NCBI GenBank assembly: GCA_031288935.1
Contig: JAITQL010000094.1
Coordinates: forward strand, 1-5,903
Source of the DNA: Tannerella sp.
Lineage (GTDB): Bacteria > Bacteroidota > Bacteroidia > Bacteroidales > Tannerellaceae
Direction: 5' to 3'
Length of the DNA: 5,903 bases
Positions 1 to 5,903 of the stretch are shown piece after piece. The translations under genes were made by a program, and so were the position numbers. Each line of letters starts with the position of its first letter. The stretch's first letter is position 1. Below the pieces are notes generated by a model. The model ran no database searches. It had not been told where the DNA came from and saw only the letters and a list, made by a program, of their open reading frames with translations.

Positions 1-215
1 CTTCCGAAGCCCACTTTTGCAGTTCCGAACTCCGATTTTCCCCTTCTGAAGTCCAATTTTCCCCTTCTGAAGTCCAATTTTGCAGTTCCGAAGTCCAATT
101 TTCCCCTTCTGAAGTCCAATTTTGCAGTTCGGAAGTCCAATTTTCCCCTTCCGAAGTCCAATTTTTCAGTTCGGAAGTCCAATTTTCCCCTTCCGAAGTC
201 CAACTTTTCAGACCC
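1..215. repeat. 21-bp tandem repeat array (minisatellite), two alternating unit variants
   Basis: Ten consecutive 21-bp units can be phased exactly, starting at 6, 27, 48, 69, 90, 111, 132, 153, 174 and 195. Bases 1-5 are the tail of another unit, so the array continues beyond the left edge. All units share a GAAGTCCAATTTT-like core and differ in the last 8 bases. Variant A ends CCCCTTC(C/T) and variant B ends GCAGTTC(C/G), or TCAG in later copies. The order is B-A-A-B-A-B-A-B-A-B, a near-perfect 42-bp higher-order alternation with one doubled A. Units 1, 2 and 10 are the most diverged and the middle ones are nearly identical, as expected when an array is homogenised in its centre. There are no unique spacers, so it is not a CRISPR array. 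A role cannot be read from the sequence. Confidence 0.93.
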
Positions 216-326
216 AATGTCCGGGAATCTTCTGTCGGGGTGAACAGGTGATCTCTTTTGAATCCGGGTTTCGGACAGACGGACTTGAGGGCATGACTTT
301 TCCGAAACGCTGCATGTGGATGGCAG
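216..326. other. Unassigned spacer between repeat array and terminator
   Basis: I see no gene, promoter box, RNA gene or repeat here. On the minus strand an ATG-initiated frame from this stretch ends at a TGA just inside the edge of the repeat array. Another minus frame stays open into the array but has no ATG or GTG start. It is best read as intergenic DNA between the operon terminator and the minisatellite. Confidence 0.5.
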
Positions 327-366
327 AAAAAAAGAGGATGCTCCCCGTGGAGACATCCTCTTTTTT
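327..366 (-). terminator. Strong rho-independent terminator of the susCD operon, probably bidirectional
   Basis: GAGGATG (334-340) pairs with CATCCTC (354-360). The stem is extended outward by six A-T pairs (A328-333 with T361-366). Inward, CTCC (341-344) pairs with GGAG (349-352) around a CCGT loop, with A353 as a single bulge. Read on the minus strand, the helix is followed by a run of seven U, and it lies about 40 nt after the susD stop codon, so it should end the susC-susD transcript. The plus strand also has six T after the stem, so it could stop a converging transcript from the left. The stop-to-terminator distance argues against a third gene in the operon. Confidence 0.93.
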
Positions 367-405
367 ATCGCGAACCGATGGCGGAAACCCGATATATTAT
401 GTTCG

Positions 406-1932
406 TCAGAGCGGATTTTGATCTGCCGGCGTAATGTTGGGATTGTAGTTTATTTCCGTTTCCAGCGGGATTTGCATGGTAAACTTACCTGCCGCCAGCG
501 TTACCTTCTGCTGATGATTCGTCGAGCCGTTGCGGTCGACGCCAATGTGCCACCGCTTGTTGTCGTAGAACTCATGTCCGGCTTCGCCCCAGAGTTCGAT
601 CCGGCGGTGCAGCTGTATTTCCTTCAACAGGGCTTCGCCCGTGTTGGAGGACTGGCTGTACGACGCGTCGCGCTGCGAGACTAACTGATACAGCGTGCGC
701 TGGGCATCCGCATCCTTGCCTGCGCGGGCTTCGGCTTCGGCCTTGGCCAGGATCATCTCCGATGCACGCATGTAAATCTCGTTTTGATTGTAGGCTGTTC
801 CGTTGTTCAGAACGGTGGTCGCAAATTTCAGCTGGTAATACTTTTCGATGACAATTTCCTGACCGGAGGTCGGGTACGTGTATTCGACCGGGGTATCGCC
901 GACAAAATTTTTCTTGCGATAGTCCGTATCCGAAATCTGATCGTACAGCCGGTTGTCGATTGCCAGCCACGACGTGGCCTGCGAACCTCCGTAACCGCCC
1001 TCGCCGTAGATATTCATCCATCCCGGGAAAGAAGAAGTGCCCTTTCCGGTGGTGGAGGCGTATTCGTAGCCGAAAACGGTCTCCTTGTCCAGCAGGGTAA
1101 AGCCCGTTGTGGTGTATTCCTCTTCGTTCATCAAGTCCGGATAGGCATTGATGACGTCGGCTGCCGCTGCAATGGCGGTTTCCCAGTTGCCCGCAGTCAG
1201 GGCGGCGCGTGCAAGCACGACGGAGGCTACGCTCCCGTCCACATCGGTACGGCTGTCCGTTTTGTAATTGTCCGCGGCCTTGAACAGTCTGACCGCCTCG
1301 GCGCCATCGTCCAGTATCAGCGCCCAGACTTCTTCCGACGACGCTCTTCCCCGGGCGACACCGGTCGTAGTCGTGTACAGGGGCACGCCGGCCTTTTCCC
1401 TGCCTCCGTGCAGGTAGTCGTCCTGATACAGCCACATCAGCCCGGTGTAGGAAAATGCCCGGAATGTCAGCGCCACGGCCTTGTACTTCATGATGGCTTT
1501 GCTGGCATCGGTTGCGCCGGACAAGTCCGCGTCTTCGGGGACGATACTCAATATCTGGTTGGCCAGGAAAATATACCGGTAGAAGCTTCTCCAGAAAAGT
1601 TGCGCGTCGGACGCGCTCTCGGAGCGCCAGTCGCGCATCTGGTAATCGTCGTCCAGCCATCCGGTTCTTACTTTTGCCGCGTCATTCCCTTTCAGGGTGA
1701 GACGCAGGTTCAGGATGGCCAGATTCCGGTCGTTTACGGAGCCGGTGCCATAGCCGTTGACCTGCGAGACCAGCGAGGTGACCAGCGGTTCCAGTACCGT
1801 TGCCGGGTCTTTCTTTACCATCTCCTGGATGTCTTTCTGCGTCATGCGATCCGACGGATCTATATTCAAACTGTCGTTACAGGAAATGAACAAACATGCG
1901 ATCATTCCCCATATTCCTAATTTCGCTTTCAT
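406..1932 (-). CDS. SusD/RagB family nutrient-binding outer-membrane lipoprotein
   Basis: This 508-residue protein is the surface-exposed partner of the SusC-like transporter upstream. SusD proteins close over the barrel mouth and help capture the substrate. The start ATG at 1932 gives a lipoprotein signal peptide with a Phe-Ile-Ser-Cys lipobox. Cys18 would be the lipidated residue, followed by an Asn-Asp-Ser tether. Helical TPR-like segments that form the SusC-facing side appear near residues 146-173 and 235-261. The C-terminal SusD signature is very clear: RASEMILAKAEAEARAG (389-405), then RRIELWGEAGHEFYDNKRW (443-461), then the IPL..EI..NPNI..ADQNPL ending (488-508). Length is normal for the family and no frameshift is seen. 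It starts 31 bp after the susC stop, in A-rich DNA without a Shine-Dalgarno sequence, which is usual in Bacteroidota. The family is certain. The ligand cannot be inferred, because SusD substrate-binding surfaces are poorly conserved. Confidence 0.96.
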   Translation of the reverse strand: MKAKLGIWGMIACLFISCNDSLNIDPSDRMTQKDIQEMVKKDPATVLEPLVTSLVSQVNGYGTGSVNDRNLAILNLRLTLKGNDAAKVRTGWLDDDYQMRDWRSESASDAQLFWRSFYRYIFLANQILSIVPEDADLSGATDASKAIMKYKAVALTFRAFSYTGLMWLYQDDYLHGGREKAGVPLYTTTTGVARGRASSEEVWALILDDGAEAVRLFKAADNYKTDSRTDVDGSVASVVLARAALTAGNWETAIAAAADVINAYPDLMNEEEYTTTGFTLLDKETVFGYEYASTTGKGTSSFPGWMNIYGEGGYGGSQATSWLAIDNRLYDQISDTDYRKKNFVGDTPVEYTYPTSGQEIVIEKYYQLKFATTVLNNGTAYNQNEIYMRASEMILAKAEAEARAGKDADAQRTLYQLVSQRDASYSQSSNTGEALLKEIQLHRRIELWGEAGHEFYDNKRWHIGVDRNGSTNHQQKVTLAAGKFTMQIPLETEINYNPNITPADQNPL

Positions 1933-1963
1933 ACGTATCTGTTTTTATTATTAGTGATGTTAT
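1933..1963 (-). other. Short susC-susD intergenic spacer (translation initiation region of susD)
   Basis: This is a 31-bp A/T-rich gap between the susC stop and the susD ATG. On the minus strand it reads as A-rich DNA, with AATAATAAAAACAG just before the start, and it has no GGAGG-like ribosome site. It contains no terminator or promoter box, so the two genes should be co-transcribed. A-rich leaders without Shine-Dalgarno sequences are normal for Bacteroidota translation starts. Confidence 0.7.
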
Positions 1964-4900
1964 TTAAAATGTAATATTCAAACCGGCAGAAACTACTTTC
2001 GCCTGCGGGAAACCGTATGCGCTGACGGCTGCTCCGCCAAATGAAACGCGCGGATCCAGGCCTTTCTTGGCCGACAGGAGGAAGAGGTTTTCTCCCGAGA
2101 TATAAATTCGCAGGTTCTCTATAAAGGCCTTCCGCAGCAGTCCCGACGGGATTGTATAGCCTGCGGAAACCGATTTCAGGTTCAGGTAGCTTGCACTGAA
2201 GAGGCTGAAGTCGGAATATTGTCCGGCGCTGCCGCCTGCAGGTACACTGCCGTAGTTTGTTCCGCCCAGCATGCGCATGGGAATGTTGGAATCTTTGTTG
2301 TCCGGCGTCCATGCGTCCAGCAAATCGGCGTGGATAGCCCGTCCGATCCCCTGACCGGTCAGTCCCTGGTAGGAAAGGTCTACGATCTTGCCGCCCAGCT
2401 GCCAGCTGGTGATCAGCGAGAAGTCAATATTCCTGTACCTGAGATTCGTGTTGAATCCGCCCACCAGATCCGGCGAGGCCGAGCCTAACTCAAACCGTGT
2501 GGCCTGGGAGCCGACGGCGGTGGTAACCACGTCTCCGGCGTTTTTCCCTGCATAGTTTCCCGTTTCGATATCCGCTGCGGTCAATGTCTTGTACAGCAAG
2601 CCCAGTCCGGTTTCCTGATCTACGCCGGCATACCGGTACAGATACAGGTTGAAATAGTCTTTCCCTGCGCCGCGCAGGTAATTGCCGTCCACATAAGCGC
2701 CGTCATACAGCGGAGAACCTACGCTTTCCGGAATTTTCGTCAACTTGTTGGCGTAATGGGAAAGATTAATGCCAACACTCCATAAAAGCTCTTTTGAACG
2801 GACGAGGTCGACACCCAAATCCACTTCAATACCGCTGTTCTGCATTTCGCCGGCATTTTGCGTGGCCGCGCTCTGACCGGTGGAGGCAGCCAGTCGAACG
2901 TTCCAGAGCATGTCTGTCGTCGTACGGTTGAAATAGTCTATCGAACCGTACAAGCGGTTGAAAAGCCGGAAGTCAAAACCGGCATCAAACGTATGAACGG
3001 TTTCCCACGTCAGATTGGTATTTCCGAATCCGGTCTGGGAAATGGACAGCAGCGGCGACCCGATGGATCCCGCATTGGCGATTTGCCATATGTCCGTCCA
3101 GTTCCAGGCGCCTATGCCGTTGTTGTTTCCCAGCGTTCCGTAATTGGCGCGCAGCTTTAACTCGGAAAGCCAGGAGACATTGTCCTTGACAAAGGCTTCT
3201 TCGGATATGCGGTAGCTGCCGCCGACCGAATAGAACGTAGCCCATTTGTTGTTTCTGAAGATCGAAGAACCGTCCGTTCTCAAACTGGCGCTCAGATAAT
3301 ATTTGCCGTTATAGTTATAATTGACCTTGCCCAAATAACCTTCCAGGGCATAGCTGTTTTCGGCTCCGTCCACGTAGGAGGTGCCGATGGCATTGGCCAG
3401 CGAAGGCTGGTCGGTCATGAACATGTTGTATTTTGATCCTCTCATGTACTTGTCCGTCCACCATCTGTATTCGTGTCCGGCCAGTACATCCACGTGATGC
3501 GCATCAAAGTTCTTCTCCCATGTCAGAAGCTGGGTCGTATTGATCGTCATGGCTCTTGCCCAGCGGTTATAAATGGTTCCCTTGTAATCCCTGGCATCGG
3601 CGCCGCTTTCATTGTTTCCGTAGGTCAGCCCCAGTGTATGCGATTCGTCCATGTTCAGGTCGACCTTGAGTTTGAAACCGTCCAGGAACGAAGCTTCCAG
3701 GAAGGTATATCCGTTCAGGTAATTGGCGGTTGTTTCCGTCAAGTCCTTCTCGAAATAGATGCCCGGAGAATACCCGTTAAAGGCCGGACGCGCCGTTGTC
3801 CCGTAAGGGGAGTAGGTTTGACCCGTACCCAAATCGAAGGTCGGCTTGCCATTTTCATTCCGAATGACGTTTCCGTCCTGGTCGTGTGCAAACAGCGCAT
3901 TGATCGGCGCAAAATAACCGAACCAGGTAAACACGTTTGTATTGACCGTACCGCCCGTATAGTTCGGCGCATCGGAATAGGTTCTGGAATAAGACATATT
4001 CATTCCGCCTTTCAACCACGGCGTTATTTGCGTGTTCACTTTCATGCGGGCGGAATAGCGGTTGAAGTCCGAACCCATCACGTAAGAAGGATCGCTCAGA
4101 TAGCCCAGCGAAAAGTAATAATCCGTCTTGTCGCCCACCGATCCGCTGATGTTGGCATTGTATTCCTGACGGAACGAGTGTTGCAGGAAATAATCCTGCC
4201 AGTCGTCGTTATACAGCAGTTGAGCGTCTCCGCGCAGTTTGCCGGTAGAAGGATCAATCAGTGTCGTCCCTTCGGGAATGCGATACAGCATGTAGTTGCC
4301 AAGTCCGTTGCGGGCAGAGTTTGTATTTCCGTTCTGCTTGAACAGATTGTCGCTGGCATACTGGCGCAGTTCCTGATCGGACATGCTTTTGAACTGCTCT
4401 GCCCTGTCCGGAGCATAATTTATGAAGTTATAGATCCCCTTCCACGTATATTCGTAGAAGTCCGCCGGATCACTGACTTTGTCATAATCGGGCACTCCCC
4501 TGCTGGTAGAACCGAAACGCATGTCGACATTGATTTTCGTCTTTCCCGATTTCCCCTTTTTCGTAGTCACCAGAACCAGTCCGTGCGCGGCGCGCGAGCC
4601 GTAGAGCGCATTGGCCGCCGCGTCTTTGGACACGACAATGGATTCGATGTCATTCGGGTTAATGGAATTTAAACTGAAACTCGTTGCCACTCCGTCTACC
4701 ACAATCAGCGGCGAGGTGCTTCCCGTGATGGAACCCAAGCCCCTGACCTGTATGGCGCTTTCGGAGCCGGGCTGTCCGGAAAGGTTGGCAAACTGTACGC
4801 CGGCCACCAGTCCTTCCAGCGCCCTGGAGGCGGTGGATACCTGTTGCACCTGAATCTGATCGGCGGCAATGGAGGTAACCGATCCTGTCAAATCGCGTTT

Positions 4901-5296
4901 CTTGGACGATCCGTAGGCGATTACCACCACTTCGTCCAAATCAATATTCGATTCGCTCAGCGTAATGTCAATCACCCTTTGACTGCCGACCGTCACTTCC
5001 TGTGTAGCGAAGCCGACATACATAAACACCAGTACGGCATTTCCCCCGGGCGCCGTAATGACATACTTTCCGTCAATGTCGCTAATGACCCCGGCTGTAG
5101 AACCCTTTACCGTAATATTTACACCCGGTAAGGGTTCGCCCGTGTTGTCGCTGACGGTTCCCGAAACAGAAACTCCCTGTTGGGCATGCAAACCTGTCCA
5201 ACTGATAAAAGCGAATACACATGCGTATCGCATGATTCGACCTAATCTTAAAAAATTTCGGGACAAAAATGTCCCACTGTCATCAAAAATTTTCAT
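1964..5296 (-). CDS. SusC/RagA family TonB-linked outer-membrane transporter
   Basis: This is a TonB-dependent barrel that imports large nutrients, usually oligosaccharides, together with its SusD partner. From the ATG at 5296 it is 1110 residues. Residues 1-38 are a long-leader signal peptide with likely cleavage after LHA before QQG. A carboxypeptidase-D-like beta-sandwich (about 42-116) has GEPLPGVNITVKG and DIDGKY, the N-terminal extension diagnostic of SusC proteins. Next comes the SusC signature LDEVVVIAYGSSKKRDLTGS (about 120-139). The plug domain (about 140-250) has GQPGSESAIQVRG and DAAANALYGSRAAHGLVLVTTKKGK. The remainder is the barrel, ending with the aromatic AGLNITF strand used for outer-membrane assembly. 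The plug has AAHGLVLV where most relatives have AANGVILV, a minor variation. A TTG at 5323 would add nine residues, and an ATG at 5233 would shorten the leader to a 17-residue signal. I prefer 5296 because it is an ATG in A/T-rich context and long basic leaders are common in SusC proteins. The barrel is intact. Substrate is unknown. Confidence 0.95.
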   Translation of the reverse strand: MKIFDDSGTFLSRNFLRLGRIMRYACVFAFISWTGLHAQQGVSVSGTVSDNTGEPLPGVNITVKGSTAGVISDIDGKYVITAPGGNAVLVFMYVGFATQEVTVGSQRVIDITLSESNIDLDEVVVIAYGSSKKRDLTGSVTSIAADQIQVQQVSTASRALEGLVAGVQFANLSGQPGSESAIQVRGLGSITGSTSPLIVVDGVATSFSLNSINPNDIESIVVSKDAAANALYGSRAAHGLVLVTTKKGKSGKTKINVDMRFGSTSRGVPDYDKVSDPADFYEYTWKGIYNFINYAPDRAEQFKSMSDQELRQYASDNLFKQNGNTNSARNGLGNYMLYRIPEGTTLIDPSTGKLRGDAQLLYNDDWQDYFLQHSFRQEYNANISGSVGDKTDYYFSLGYLSDPSYVMGSDFNRYSARMKVNTQITPWLKGGMNMSYSRTYSDAPNYTGGTVNTNVFTWFGYFAPINALFAHDQDGNVIRNENGKPTFDLGTGQTYSPYGTTARPAFNGYSPGIYFEKDLTETTANYLNGYTFLEASFLDGFKLKVDLNMDESHTLGLTYGNNESGADARDYKGTIYNRWARAMTINTTQLLTWEKNFDAHHVDVLAGHEYRWWTDKYMRGSKYNMFMTDQPSLANAIGTSYVDGAENSYALEGYLGKVNYNYNGKYYLSASLRTDGSSIFRNNKWATFYSVGGSYRISEEAFVKDNVSWLSELKLRANYGTLGNNNGIGAWNWTDIWQIANAGSIGSPLLSISQTGFGNTNLTWETVHTFDAGFDFRLFNRLYGSIDYFNRTTTDMLWNVRLAASTGQSAATQNAGEMQNSGIEVDLGVDLVRSKELLWSVGINLSHYANKLTKIPESVGSPLYDGAYVDGNYLRGAGKDYFNLYLYRYAGVDQETGLGLLYKTLTAADIETGNYAGKNAGDVVTTAVGSQATRFELGSASPDLVGGFNTNLRYRNIDFSLITSWQLGGKIVDLSYQGLTGQGIGRAIHADLLDAWTPDNKDSNIPMRMLGGTNYGSVPAGGSAGQYSDFSLFSASYLNLKSVSAGYTIPSGLLRKAFIENLRIYISGENLFLLSAKKGLDPRVSFGGAAVSAYGFPQAKVVSAGLNITF
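5260..5275 (-). promoter_or_regulatory. Perfect GGGACA/TGTCCC hairpin at the susC 5' end
   Basis: GGGACA (5260-5265) is followed by four A and then TGTCCC (5270-5275), a 6-bp perfect inverted repeat with a 4-nt loop. It lies 20-37 nt inside susC if translation starts at 5296, or 27 nt before the ATG if the true start is 5233. A related copy, reading AAAATGTGTCCCG on the plus strand, sits at 5323-5334. It could be a small mRNA structure that affects initiation or an operator half-site pair. The symmetry is plain in the sequence; the function is inference. Confidence 0.4.
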
Positions 5297-5499
5297 CGTT
5301 GCTATTATTAAATTAGAAATCAAAATGTGTCCCGTTTAATCGACAGACTGTTGATACAGGTCCGGCAATCGCACAAAACCCTTTTAAGTAAAACAATTTG
5401 TGAATGATATAAAAACAAACAGTTATATTCAAAACCAAGATTATCGCTTATCTTTCCGGGACAGGAATCATGTTGTATGAAAGCATCCCCTGAAATTTC
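5297..5499 (-). other. Predicted susC 5' untranslated leader (about 200 nt)
   Basis: This is the A/T-rich stretch between the predicted transcription start, a few bases below the -7 box, and the preferred ATG. I see no known riboswitch consensus and no terminator-like hairpin with a U-tract, so there is no sign of attenuation. A minus-strand open frame from 5874 to 5320 crosses this leader, the promoter and the repeats. It has no recognisable domain and overlaps susC regulatory DNA, so I treat it as non-coding. Confidence 0.45.
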
Positions 5500-5505
5500 G
5501 CTCTG

Positions 5506-5513
5506 CAAAAGTA
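5506..5513 (-). promoter_or_regulatory. Bacteroidota -7 promoter box for susC (TACTTTTG)
   Basis: The minus strand reads TACTTTTG followed by C, an exact match to the Bacteroidota housekeeping -7 consensus TAnnTTTG. By eye it is the only TAnnTTTG match on either strand between the susC start and the right edge. It is preceded by an A/T-rich run of eight T. No TTTG is found at the -33 spacing (that place reads GGAA), so the promoter may be weak or activator-dependent. Transcription would begin near 5499. Many SusC/SusD operons are driven by an ECF sigma factor, whose promoter I could not recognise here. Confidence 0.6.
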
Positions 5514-5593
5514 TAAAAAAAACTATCATTCGATTCCTTTTCCGGCATTTATTTCGATAAAAAGAATTATGATTATCGGATTCGCACCTGATC

Positions 5594-5640
5594 CTGCACG
5601 GTGCAGTGCCAGTTTGTACGTCTGCGAAACGTCCCTGCAC
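5594..5640. repeat. Dyad-symmetric intergenic element with CTGCAC/GTGCAG arms
   Basis: CTGCAC (5594-5599), one G, then GTGCAG (5601-5606) is a perfect inverted repeat. A second CTGCAC at 5635-5640 can pair with the same GTGCAG, enclosing the ACGT pair (5618-5621, 5629-5632) and the GTTT/AAAC pair (5613-5616, 5627-5630). The octamer CCTGCACG is directly repeated at 5593-5600 and 5634-5641. Two alternative pairings of one arm suggest a structured or repeat-derived element. It is probably a dispersed intergenic sequence, but multiple genomic copies cannot be shown from one window. Confidence 0.45.
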
Positions 5641-5702
5641 GATGAAAACATGAAAGGTTTCTTCATATTTATACTTTACGCGGGATCGTTTTGTGCATGG
5701 AG

Positions 5703-5869
5703 CCTGTCCCGTCAGGGACGAAAAGTCGGTAGAAAAGGAATGATTCAACATCCGGCGAAATCCCGTCAGGGATGATATGCCGGTCATATCACACATACCA
5801 TCCCTACGGGATTTTGGCGGGTGGATCACATCCAATTTTCTACCAACATCCTGTCCCCAACGGGACAGG
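5703..5869. repeat. Composite palindromic REP/BIME-like element (two inverted half-copies)
   Basis: Four GGGA-type hairpins lie in 167 bp: GTCCC-GTCA-GGGAC (5706-5719), ATCCC-GTCA-GGGAT (5760-5773), ATCCC-TAC-GGGAT (5800-5812) and CCTGTCCC-CAAC-GGGACAGG (5850-5869). The left half on the plus strand and the right half on the minus strand share one order: a GTCCCGT..GGGAC hairpin, then GGTAGAAAA, then an AAATCCCGT..GGGAT hairpin. The two hairpin starts are exactly 54 nt apart in both halves. This is the architecture of inverted pairs of repetitive extragenic palindromes. Such elements are often mobilised by REP-associated tyrosine transposases (RAYT), but no transposase gene is in the window. 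Confidence 0.75.
5773..5791. repeat. Central hairpin between the two inverted REP-like half-copies
   Basis: TGATATG (5773-5779), a CCGGT-centred loop, and CATATCA (5785-5791) form a perfect 7-bp stem. It sits almost exactly at the symmetry centre of the composite element (about 5786), so the whole region could fold as a large cruciform or a long stem with side hairpins. Confidence 0.6.
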
Positions 5870-5903
5870 TGCAATACACAAAACCAGGCCGCGTGAAGTA
5901 TAG

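Noticed and set aside
1..215. CRISPR array
   Set aside because: The units are contiguous 21-mers with no unique spacers, and no cas genes are present.
122..421. 99-residue plus-strand frame with FGSPIFP/FRSPIFQ heptad repeats
   Set aside because: It starts at a TTG inside the minisatellite and crosses the terminator into the susD 3' end. Sibling units with TTCTGA put stops in the same frame, so it is an accident of the repeat.
572..1660. 362-residue minus-strand frame overlapping susD out of frame
   Set aside because: The protein is low-complexity and Arg/Gly-rich, typical of a shifted reading of a real gene. susD is intact in its own frame, so this is not a frameshift remnant.
784..1920. 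378-residue plus-strand open frame antisense to susD
   Set aside because: It is a shadow of the susD gene. The minus-strand protein carries all the conserved SusD motifs and this one has none.
1933..1963. Internal promoter or attenuator between susC and susD
   Set aside because: There is no TAnnTTTG box and no hairpin in the 31-bp spacer.
3473..4672. 399-residue plus-strand open frame antisense to susC
   Set aside because: It is fully inside the well-supported susC gene, in an antisense frame. It has no family resemblance, and stop-free antisense frames are common in genes of this base composition.
5703..5869. Insertion sequence ends or an attachment site
   Set aside because: There is no transposase or integrase gene between the inverted arms, no visible target duplication, and each arm itself contains hairpins, which fits a REP-like element better.
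5320..5874. 184-residue minus-strand open frame upstream of susC
   Set aside because: It runs through the palindromic repeats, the dyad element, the -7 box and the susC leader, and overlaps the extended susC start. It has no recognisable domain and looks compositionally like translated repeats.

Overview
This window most likely comes from a Bacteroidota genome, probably order Bacteroidales. It holds one complete SusC/SusD-type outer-membrane uptake pair on the minus strand, the only TAnnTTTG-type promoter match I found upstream reads toward it, and neither gene start has a clear Shine-Dalgarno sequence. The coding DNA is roughly half G+C by eye. Tannerella, Parabacteroides or Porphyromonas-like hosts fit that better than low-GC Bacteroides, but the sequence does not settle the genus.

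Layout from left to right. Positions 1-215 are a minisatellite of 21-bp units in two alternating variants, and it runs off the left edge. Positions 216-326 show nothing I can name. A strong rho-independent terminator, U-tracted on both strands, lies at 327-366. Next on the minus strand come the SusD-like lipoprotein gene (1932-406) and, 31 bp upstream of it, the SusC-like TonB-dependent transporter gene (start about 5296, stop at 1964). A canonical Bacteroidota -7 box at 5506-5513 points at susC and implies a leader of about 200 nt. The far right (5594-5869) is a non-coding, repeat-dense spacer. It contains a dyad element at 5594-5640 and a composite palindromic element at 5703-5869, made of two inverted half-copies with GGGAC/GTCCC-type hairpins at matched 54-nt spacing.

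How the genes work together: SusC forms the 22-strand TonB-dependent barrel and SusD is the surface lipoprotein lid. Together they capture and import an oligomer, usually a glycan and sometimes a peptide, powered by TonB-ExbBD. Promoter, susC, susD and terminator form a self-contained two-gene transcription unit. No glycoside hydrolase, protease, sigma/anti-sigma pair or hybrid two-component sensor is visible, so the substrate cannot be assigned. I found no convincing new protein system. The least ordinary content is the repeat DNA on both sides of the operon.
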